Shown: piece by piece, positions 1-5,191 of the stretch
Layout: each line of letters begins with the position of its first letter
Numbering within the stretch: position 1 is the stretch's first letter
Source: Acetofilamentum sp.
GTDB lineage: Bacteria > Bacteroidota > Bacteroidia > Bacteroidales > DTU049
DNA length: 5,191 nt
Assembly (NCBI GenBank): GCA_020720525.1
Contig: DYON01000191.1
Coordinates: 1 to 5,191, forward strand
Direction of reading: 5' to 3'
Position numbers and translations under genes: made by a program
Notes under the pieces: generated by a model
The model's database searches: none
Told to the model about the DNA's origin: nothing
Seen by the model: the letters and a program-made list of their open reading frames with translations, nothing else

Positions 1-208
1 AGAATCGCAAATACATTCGCTCTAATTGCTAAGAAGTTTCGGTTTTTAATTCGAAAATTCGTGGTTGGCTTTGTTTCATTAAGCTCCTATAAAAGCAATC
101 TCTTGTAGTTAAGCGACTTTTCCCCGAAGTATATAGCTAATCAATTCGTGATATTTGAGTTTCTGCTAAAAAAATAAAAAGAAACCACGAAATCTAAAAC
201 ATATTTTA

Positions 209-216
209 TACATTTG
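209..216 (+). promoter_or_regulatory. Bacteroidota-type -7 promoter element (TACATTTG)
   Basis: The octamer TACATTTG matches the Bacteroidota primary sigma factor -7 consensus TAnnTTTG exactly. It ends 39 bases before the chosen lipoprotein start, which would leave a leader of roughly 30 bases. No clear TTTG -33 element sits about 20 bases upstream; the region there is A-rich, with AAACCACGAAATC. The element probably drives the lipoprotein and T9SS-protein pair. This is a motif match plus position, with no direct evidence of transcription. Confidence 0.45.
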
Positions 217-255
217 CACCCGATATGCAATTGAATGCATAACAAATTAATTATT

Positions 256-1152
256 ATGAAAATCAAGCTGCTTTGGTTTGCTCTTATTGCCATTTTGGTT
301 GTTGCTTCGTGCAAAAACGACAAGGTTGACACAACTCCACCATTGCTGCAGCTAAAACTCGGCGGTGCTTTTGTGTCCGACAGCGCGGTTTTGGACATCA
401 ACGATACCATCAGCTTTGGAATTCATGCCGAAGGATTGTCGTCCAATCTTACTTATTTAAAAGTGGATGTTGTAAACAGTGCTGGCACATCGACCATTTA
501 CGACGAAGGAATCAATACCGCTGTTCTCGATGTGAATAAGACTTTTTTTAAAGGTCTTGAAGCAAGCGATACTTATGTTATTACTGTAATGGACTACAAC
601 CGCAATACAATTACCGCTTCGTTTACAGTTTTACTCGATTCGCTTTCCGCATTTGGGACCATTTACCATTTTAGCAATCTCGTAATTGGCTATCAGAACA
701 ATTCTGTAGCAGGCCATTTTGTCGATGCATCAACCGGCGCTATTTATACCGATGCTTCGGTGGCTGGTCACGAAAGCGAAATAGATATTATTGCATATTA
801 TTATTTGAGCAGCGGAAGTCCGTGTCCATCGTTGGTGTGCCCTGCGCAAGGCGATGCTCAGTTGCAATATCCAGCTATTGTGGGTTGGACCGTTCAGAAT
901 GCAACTTTATACGATTATCACACTTCCGATTATGGATTGGTGTCCGAAGCTCAGTTTGATGGTTGCAACAACGACAGTTTGCTCCTTGTGGCTTACAACT
1001 CCACTTATGTAAGCCAAAAATGCAAATTTGCAACAGCCGGTAAAATCATTCCATTTTTAACTGTCGATGGCAAAAAAGGACTTATCAAGGTAACAGCTGC
1101 CGATTTTGTTGAAACTGGCACCATGACAATTGAAATCAAAATCCAACAATAA
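256..1152 (+). CDS. Outer-membrane-type lipoprotein of unknown function, two-domain beta-rich
   Basis: This encodes a 298-residue lipoprotein; no specific family was recognised. The start at 256 is preferred over an in-frame ATG at 235 because it gives a canonical signal: MKIK, a hydrophobic stretch (residues 5-16), then lipobox V16-A17-S18-C19. The 235 start would add MHNKLII and lie closer to the promoter. Residues 25-125 look like an Ig-like or cadherin-like beta-sandwich that ends in a strand pattern with alternating hydrophobics. Residues 135-298 form a second region with a NLVIGYQNNSVAGHF segment (141-155) and an acidic-aliphatic-aromatic IDIIAYYY segment (176-183). Four cysteines follow the lipid-anchored one (C190, C195, C237, C256) and could form two disulfides, consistent with an exported location. 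The next gene starts 11 bases downstream, so the two are probably co-transcribed. A surface ligand-binding role beside a TonB-dependent receptor is plausible but inferred. A HmuY-like role was considered, but no diagnostic motif was found. Confidence 0.88.
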   Translation: MKIKLLWFALIAILVVASCKNDKVDTTPPLLQLKLGGAFVSDSAVLDINDTISFGIHAEGLSSNLTYLKVDVVNSAGTSTIYDEGINTAVLDVNKTFFKGLEASDTYVITVMDYNRNTITASFTVLLDSLSAFGTIYHFSNLVIGYQNNSVAGHFVDASTGAIYTDASVAGHESEIDIIAYYYLSSGSPCPSLVCPAQGDAQLQYPAIVGWTVQNATLYDYHTSDYGLVSEAQFDGCNNDSLLLVAYNSTYVSQKCKFATAGKIIPFLTVDGKKGLIKVTAADFVETGTMTIEIKIQQ

Positions 1153-1163
1153 AAAACACAAAA

Positions 1164-2039
1164 ATGAAAAAATCGTTACTCTTTGTTTTGGCTTTCGCCG
1201 GAACCATTATGTTCACCTACGGTCAGCTCGATACCGTAACTGCTTTCACTTTTCCTGTAGAAACAGGTTTAGACAGCTTGAATGCTAACTACGGATTGTC
1301 GGTAAATTTGGGATACGGTATCCGCTTCGAAACAGAAAGTACATCTTCAAGCGACTCTATAGAGCTTTCTAATGGTGTTTACTCAACAAGCGGAACCGAT
1401 TTTGCTGCCACTGCCGACGATTGGCACAATGGTGCTACCGATAAATATTGGTCGATTAAATTCAAAACCACCAGCTACACCAATTTGGTTCTTTATAGCA
1501 AGCAGCGCAGTGGTGGAAGTACTCCTGGTCCAAAATACTTCAAAGTTCAATATAAAATTGGAAGCTCTGGCACTTGGTCCGATGTAAAGGCCGATACTGT
1601 TACTGTTGCCAACGATTGGACAACTGGCGTTGTTGACGCATGGGCAATTCCTTCGGATGCTTGGAATGCTTCTGAATCGGTTTATGTTCGCTGGATTAGC
1701 GTAACCAATACAAGCAGTACAGGTGTAACTGTCGATTCAACAGGAATTTCAAAAATTGACGAAATCTTCGTTCTTGGGACCAACTCAGTTGGGATTACCG
1801 AAAACATGGGCTTCTGCAACAGCATTTATCCCAATCCGGCAACCGATGTGGTAAACATTATTGGCAACGAAGCCGCAGCTGTTGTTTACATTATGACAAT
1901 GGACGGATGCGTTGTATCGACCGTCAACAATCCTGGCTCACAAATCAATGTTAGCGGTTTGGCTAGTGGAAATTATATGCTTCGTTTTGTTTCGGAAAGC
2001 AACACAACACAGCGTATTCACAATATCATTGTTGAGTAA
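1164..2039 (+). CDS. Secreted protein with jelly-roll-like domain and T9SS type A C-terminal sorting domain
   Basis: This encodes a complete 291-residue exported protein. Residues 1-20 are a signal peptide (MKKS, hydrophobic core, FTYG) predicted to be cleaved before Gln21. Residues 22-206 form a beta-rich domain with a KYFKVQY segment (124-130), a VYVRW segment (173-177) and a closing KIDEIFVLGT (197-206). This pattern resembles the jelly-roll, carbohydrate-binding-like domains found in secreted Bacteroidota proteins, including some attached to extracellular nucleases, but no catalytic domain is present here. Residues 215-291 are a type IX sorting domain: IYPNPATDVVNI (221-232), VSGLASGNYMLRF (263-275) and the terminal HNIIVE. 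By family knowledge such a domain directs passage through the outer-membrane T9SS channel, after which it is usually removed and the protein attached to the surface or released. The gene follows the lipoprotein by 11 bases with an A-rich leader and no Shine-Dalgarno sequence. Its role is probably binding or structural; the ligand is unknown. Confidence 0.9.
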   Translation: MKKSLLFVLAFAGTIMFTYGQLDTVTAFTFPVETGLDSLNANYGLSVNLGYGIRFETESTSSSDSIELSNGVYSTSGTDFAATADDWHNGATDKYWSIKFKTTSYTNLVLYSKQRSGGSTPGPKYFKVQYKIGSSGTWSDVKADTVTVANDWTTGVVDAWAIPSDAWNASESVYVRWISVTNTSSTGVTVDSTGISKIDEIFVLGTNSVGITENMGFCNSIYPNPATDVVNIIGNEAAAVVYIMTMDGCVVSTVNNPGSQINVSGLASGNYMLRFVSESNTTQRIHNIIVE

Positions 2040-2065
2040 TCCATCTTTGTTTTTGCCAGTGTAGA

Positions 2066-2096
2066 TACAAAAGCATTCTGCATCGGCACTTTTGTA
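2066..2096 (+). terminator. Possible weak hairpin after the T9SS protein gene
   Basis: TACAAAAG (2066-2073) and CTTTTGTA (2089-2096) are perfect 8-base inverted arms around a 15-base loop, starting 26 bases after the stop codon. The stem is A/T-rich and no T-run follows, so it is not a classic intrinsic terminator. It could instead stabilise the 3' end of the transcript or be accidental. Confidence 0.25.
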
Positions 2097-2120
2097 AGGG
2101 CATCTGAAAAAACTCAATTT

Positions 2121-2147
2121 TGTCATATTGAGCGGAGTTGAAATATC
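2121..2147. repeat. REP-like dispersed intergenic repeat motif
   Basis: The stretch begins TGTCATATTGAGCGGAG and ends TTGAAATATC, so ATATT (2125-2129) can pair with AATAT (2142-2146) around a GAGCGGAG core. From memory, this resembles the short imperfect palindromes of the TCAT-TTCGAGCGGAGTCGA-AATC kind that are scattered between genes in many Bacteroidota genomes. Only one copy lies in this window, so its repetitive nature is inferred, not seen. Confidence 0.4.
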
Positions 2148-2148
2148 G

Positions 2149-2203
2149 ATGCAATCAACAACATTTTACTCGATAAAATAAGAATTGAAATTGTTGCTTG
2201 CAT
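2149..2203. promoter_or_regulatory. Long stem-loop with nested hairpin in the receptor gene leader
   Basis: ATGCAATCAACAA (2149-2161) pairs with TTGTTGCTTGCAT (2191-2203) at 12 of 13 positions; the only mismatch is T2155 against C2197. Inside the 29-base loop, ATTTTA (2163-2168) pairs perfectly with TAAAAT (2174-2179) around the loop CTCGA. The structure ends 43 bases before the receptor ATG. It could be an mRNA leader structure controlling the receptor, the terminator of the upstream operon (no T-run follows), or part of a mobile repeat with the adjacent REP-like motif. It matches no riboswitch consensus I recognise. The pairing is directly visible; the function is unknown. Confidence 0.45.
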
Positions 2204-2246
2204 ACAAAATGAGGTTTTTAGAGATGCCATAATTTGATTTTTAACC

Positions 2247-4565
2247 ATGAGAAAATATATAGTTTCGTTGCTTATATTGTTGCCTAGCATTTTGCTGGCT
2301 CAAGCAATCAATGGTCGCATTGTCAATTCAAAATCGGCGCAAGGTATTGCAAATGCAAGTATTCGCTGGATTAAAGCATCGACAGGAACAACGTCAAACG
2401 ATAGCGGCTATTTTTCATTGCCAATGTCAATTTCTAAGGCCGACAGTCTCGAAATTTCGCATGTAGGTTTTGCTCCAATTCGTATAGCCGCAAATAGTAC
2501 TGAATTATTGACTAAACCATTGATTATTAGAATTAAAAAAATAAACATTCAGATATCGCCACTAATTGTAACAGCAACTCGAAGTGAGACAAATTTGCTC
2601 GAAATTCCTCAAAAAATAACCGTTGTTGATAGTGCATCGTTGCATGCGTTGCCGCTGTTAAATATCGATGATGCTCTGGTTTTTGTTCCTGGAGTTATGA
2701 CCAATCGTCCAATGGGAATTTTTGCAACCAAGTCGGTTGTATCTATGCGCGGACTACCTGGTAGTGAGCAAGGTCGGGTTTTGGTACTTCTCGATGGAAT
2801 TCCTGCAAACAAAAGCGATGGTGGCATAGTCAATTTCAACTTGGTCGATCCATTGCTTACCGATAGGATAGAAGTAGTAAAAGGTCCGATGTCGGCTTTG
2901 TATGGTGGAAATGCAATGGGTGGAGTAATCAATATTATTTCGGTAGTACCAACCGAAAAGCTAAACGCAACAGCAAAGCTTGGCTTTGGAACGTACAATA
3001 CCATGTCGGCAAATATTTCGTTGAGCGGATTTAATGGAAAGAAAGCATCGCGTGGTTTTTTCTGGTCGGCTGGAGCATTTGGTCGAAGTAGCGATGGATA
3101 CATAAGCGAGCCCGAATATATGCAATCCGCATACACCGTTCCTGTTTTTGTGACCGAAAAAATGGTGTTGCTTAAAGCAGGCTACAAATTCAACAATAAA
3201 AGTACAATTTGGGTGAGTGGAATGCTGTTTGACGACGAACGTGGTGAAGGCGTAAAAGTTTTTGAAAAATTAGGCTCATTTTCCGAACACGACAGCTATC
3301 ATTTCAGAGCTTTTATTAAAACTGTTGCTGGATCGTGGAATATTACTTCGCAAACATATTTTCTTCGAGAAAATTACGCAAAAGTGAATGAATATATGAA
3401 GTCGGGCAAATACACTCTTTACGATGTTGATTCCAAAAGAACTGATATTGGCTTAATCGCTCATGCCAGTCGCAATTTAGGCGAAAACCACAATATAACA
3501 ACAGGTTTCGAACTCCGAAGAGGAGCGGTTGATGCCGCTGATGTTTTTCACACTTCGACCGACAAAATCATCAATGCAGGAACAATGAATTTGGCGGCAA
3601 TATTTGTGCAAGACGTATGGAGATTTTCAAACAAACATTGGAAACTTGTTACTGGCTTGCGATACGATTATGCTGGTTTTTTTGGTGGACAGTTCTCGAT
3701 CGAGAATCCTTCGGTTGCTAATTTATACCTATTAAATTACGAAATGGATGAAATGCCCGAAAATCATTGGAATTCGCTGAGTCCTAAAATTGCCATTCAA
3801 TATCTGATAAACAACCAAACTCGAATTTACTCATCGCTTTCGCATGGCTTTAGATCGCCAATTCTCGACGATTTGTGTCGTTCGGGCAAAACACGTGGCG
3901 GTTTTCAAGTGGCTCAACCCACATTGATACCCGAAAATATCGACAATATTGAGCTGGGTATTCGTAAAACATTTTTCAACAAACTGATGCTTGAGCCTGT
4001 GTTTTATTATAGCATTGGTCGCAATTTTATGTATCCTGTGGCAACAGGCGACACCATCGATATGGGCTACGCAGCACCAGTTATTGTTACTTCAAATGTT
4101 TCGCAGATAAGTATTTTTGGTGCTGAACTCGAAGCCGATTACCGAGCTGGAAAGAATTTGCAACTCTTTTTTAACTATGCTTATGCACATTCTATTGTCG
4201 ATTCTTACACACCACAAACCGTGCAACAGATTGATATTACTGGAAAATATTTGAGCAATGTGCCCAATCATCTTGTCAATGGTGGTTTCATTTTTCATTA
4301 TCGAAACGCTGGAGTTTCATTCAATGCACGCTATGTAAGCAGCCGTTGGCTGAACGACTCCAATACTCCCGACGAAAAGTATGGCTTGCCAGCCGAATAC
4401 GAGCCATATTTTACCGCCGATTTGCGTTTGTGGAAAAGTTTTGGCAAGCATTTGCTACTGGGTTTTTCAATAGTAAACATAGCAGATGAAATTTATTCCG
4501 ACAGCAAAGGTCAGATTTGCCCGGGTCGCATGGCGATGGGTGAGCTTCGATTCACACTTAATTAG
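2247..4565 (+). CDS. TonB-dependent outer-membrane receptor with carboxypeptidase-regulatory-like N-terminal domain
   Basis: This encodes a complete 772-residue receptor that would import a scarce ligand across the outer membrane using TonB-ExbBD energy. Residues 1-18 are a signal peptide (MRKYIVSLLILLPSILLA), with Gln19 predicted as the mature N-terminus. Residues 19-98 are a carboxypeptidase-regulatory-like beta domain (INGRIVNSKSAQGIANASI at 21-39; GYFSLP at 54-59). Residues 105-112 (PLIVTATR) lead into the plug. The plug runs to about 235, with VSMRGLPG (165-172), VLLDGIP (180-186), RIEVVKGPMSALYGG (207-221) and GGVINI (225-230). The beta-barrel fills the rest, with GFRSP (534-538), LIPENIDNIELG (560-571) and the terminal strand GELRFTLN. 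The length suits single receptors of the CirA/FecA/BtuB type rather than the roughly 1000-residue SusC type, and no SusD-like partner is present, so siderophore, heme, cobalamin or metal uptake is likelier than glycan uptake. The only cysteines are C544 and C758. The substrate cannot be assigned. Confidence 0.95.
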   Translation: MRKYIVSLLILLPSILLAQAINGRIVNSKSAQGIANASIRWIKASTGTTSNDSGYFSLPMSISKADSLEISHVGFAPIRIAANSTELLTKPLIIRIKKINIQISPLIVTATRSETNLLEIPQKITVVDSASLHALPLLNIDDALVFVPGVMTNRPMGIFATKSVVSMRGLPGSEQGRVLVLLDGIPANKSDGGIVNFNLVDPLLTDRIEVVKGPMSALYGGNAMGGVINIISVVPTEKLNATAKLGFGTYNTMSANISLSGFNGKKASRGFFWSAGAFGRSSDGYISEPEYMQSAYTVPVFVTEKMVLLKAGYKFNNKSTIWVSGMLFDDERGEGVKVFEKLGSFSEHDSYHFRAFIKTVAGSWNITSQTYFLRENYAKVNEYMKSGKYTLYDVDSKRTDIGLIAHASRNLGENHNITTGFELRRGAVDAADVFHTSTDKIINAGTMNLAAIFVQDVWRFSNKHWKLVTGLRYDYAGFFGGQFSIENPSVANLYLLNYEMDEMPENHWNSLSPKIAIQYLINNQTRIYSSLSHGFRSPILDDLCRSGKTRGGFQVAQPTLIPENIDNIELGIRKTFFNKLMLEPVFYYSIGRNFMYPVATGDTIDMGYAAPVIVTSNVSQISIFGAELEADYRAGKNLQLFFNYAYAHSIVDSYTPQTVQQIDITGKYLSNVPNHLVNGGFIFHYRNAGVSFNARYVSSRWLNDSNTPDEKYGLPAEYEPYFTADLRLWKSFGKHLLLGFSIVNIADEIYSDSKGQICPGRMAMGELRFTLN

Positions 4566-4573
4566 CCTAATTA
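4559..4573. repeat. Palindrome and short tandem repeat across the receptor stop codon
   Basis: TAATTAG (4559-4565) and CTAATTA (4567-4573) are perfect 7-base inverted arms around a single C and include the TAG stop codon. The same stretch can be read as two direct copies of TAATTAGC (4559-4566 and 4568-4575). It could be a weak operator or transcript-end structure, but low-complexity A/T sequence makes chance likely. Confidence 0.3.
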
Positions 4574-4612
4574 GCGAAGTGTTAAATTTTAATTGTATCG
4601 CAATTTTAAAGT

Positions 4613-4721
4613 ATATCGGATAATATGAAATCTTAAACTTATTATATTTTTAAGCTTACAAAAATTTAGAGTTCGTGATTTTTCTACATATCGGAAATTA
4701 TCTCTAATTTTGAAATCTTAA
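4613..4721. repeat. Two imperfect copies of a paired motif in the spacer before the glycosyltransferase gene
   Basis: ATATCGGA occurs at 4613-4620 and 4688-4695, and TGAAATCTTAA at 4626-4636 and 4711-4721, in the same order both times. The second copy has about ten extra bases between the two motifs. This suggests a small duplication or two binding sites in the region that should hold the glycosyltransferase promoter. The rest of the 186-base spacer is A/T-rich with only weak hairpins and no small gene that I can support. Confidence 0.4.
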
Positions 4722-4751
4722 TAAGTTGCATTTGTGACTATAAAATAGCAA

Positions 4752-5191
4752 ATGAAAAAAGTCCTCTTTATATCTTACTATTGGCCGCCTGCAGGCGGAG
4801 CACCAGTTCAGCGCATCTTGAAATTTTATCAGTATTTGCCCGAATTTGGGTGGGAACCATATATTTTAACAACCCAAGATGGCGATTTTCCTTTTGTTGA
4901 CGAAAGCCTGAGCAAGTTGGTTCGACCCGAAACACAAATTACGCGCTCCAAAGGTTTCAGTCTGCACAAGATTTTCAGTAAGCTGTCGCCCAAATCAAAG
5001 AAGAATTTTGTTCCATATGGTTTTACCGACAATTCGAAAAATTCGTTCATGGATAACTTCTCGCGTTTGGTGAAATACAATTTTATTCCCGATACCCGAT
5101 ACCCATGGCGCTTTGGAACAGTTCGCAAAGCTGTGAAAATAATCCGCAAAGAGAAAATAGATCTTATTTTTAGTTCTTCACCACCCCAAAC
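4752..5191 (+). CDS. Glycosyltransferase, GT4-type N-terminal part (cut by window end)
   Basis: The first 146 residues are present and the frame is open to the window edge. Family members are usually about 400 residues, so roughly a third is visible. Residues 1-40 (MKKVLFISYYWPPAGGAPVQ, then RILKFYQYLPEFGWEPYILT) are the typical N-terminal Rossmann strand, glycine-rich loop and helix of GT-B-fold, GT4-like enzymes. Residues 112-120 (IPDTRYPWR) and 136-146 (IDLIFSSSPPQ) match the usual later segments of this subgroup. Such enzymes transfer a sugar from a nucleotide-sugar donor during capsule, exopolysaccharide or lipopolysaccharide assembly at the cytoplasmic face of the membrane. The nucleotide-sugar-binding C-terminal half lies outside the window, so donor and acceptor are unknown. 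The ATG at 4752 is preceded by AT-rich sequence (AAAATAGCAA) without a Shine-Dalgarno. The 186-base gap from the receptor gene suggests an independent unit. Confidence 0.9.
   Translation, partial: MKKVLFISYYWPPAGGAPVQRILKFYQYLPEFGWEPYILTTQDGDFPFVDESLSKLVRPETQITRSKGFSLHKIFSKLSPKSKKNFVPYGFTDNSKNSFMDNFSRLVKYNFIPDTRYPWRFGTVRKAVKIIRKEKIDLIFSSSPPQ

Noticed and set aside
1..108. Frame open from the window edge to a TAG stop, possibly the end of an upstream gene
   Set aside because: The 35 encoded residues resemble no recognisable protein end, and the other two forward frames stop within 30 bases, so a real upstream gene end cannot be told from chance.
2055..2061. GCCAGTG, similar to part of a cobalamin riboswitch core
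   Set aside because: It differs from the GCCACTG core and no B12 box or other conserved riboswitch segments occur before the receptor gene.
2609..3136. 175-codon open frame on the reverse strand
   Set aside because: It lies wholly inside the plug and early barrel of the receptor gene, and its product looks like an unrelated antisense translation without domain features.
4581..4610. A/T-rich inverted sequence after the receptor gene as an intrinsic terminator
   Set aside because: Only five consecutive base pairs form before mismatches, and there is no G/C-rich stem or T-run.
4727..4734. TGCATTTG as a promoter -7 element for the glycosyltransferase gene
   Set aside because: The invariant A of TAnnTTTG is replaced by G, and the nearest TTTG upstream element is only 14 bases away, which is too close.
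4829..5149. 106-codon open frame on the reverse strand
   Set aside because: It is antisense to the glycosyltransferase gene, whose forward product carries clear family motifs.

Overview
The window looks like a chromosomal segment of a Bacteroidota bacterium, probably class Bacteroidia or a relative. The evidence is a type IX secretion (T9SS) C-terminal sorting domain, a TonB-dependent receptor with an N-terminal carboxypeptidase-regulatory-like domain, signal peptides cleaved just before Gln, a TAnnTTTG promoter motif, and A/T-rich leaders without Shine-Dalgarno sequences. All recognisable genes lie on the + strand. No RNA gene, CRISPR array, insertion sequence or integrase was seen.

Layout: (1) positions 1-255 are an A/T-rich leader with short inverted TTCGTGGTT-type motifs and a plausible promoter at 209-216. 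(2) Positions 256-1152 encode a surface-type lipoprotein of unknown function. Eleven bases later, 1164-2039 encode a secreted protein with a jelly-roll-like domain and a T9SS sorting domain; these two almost certainly form an operon. (3) Positions 2040-2246 are an intergenic region dense in secondary structure: a small hairpin, a REP-like dispersed-repeat motif, and a long stem-loop with a second hairpin inside it, ending 43 bases before the next gene. (4) Positions 2247-4565 encode a complete 772-residue TonB-dependent outer-membrane receptor. (5) Positions 4566-4751 are an A/T-rich spacer with two copies of a paired short motif. (6) From 4752 to the window edge lies the N-terminal third of a GT4-type glycosyltransferase, probably the first gene of a different functional unit.

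Working together (inference): the lipoprotein, the T9SS cargo and the receptor are all envelope or surface proteins. Their adjacency suggests a small capture-and-import module in which exposed proteins bind or release a ligand that the receptor imports using TonB energy. The substrate cannot be read from the sequence, and the 207-base gap means the receptor may have its own promoter. Nothing here proves a new system; the most distinctive signals are this three-gene combination and the structured leader of the receptor gene.
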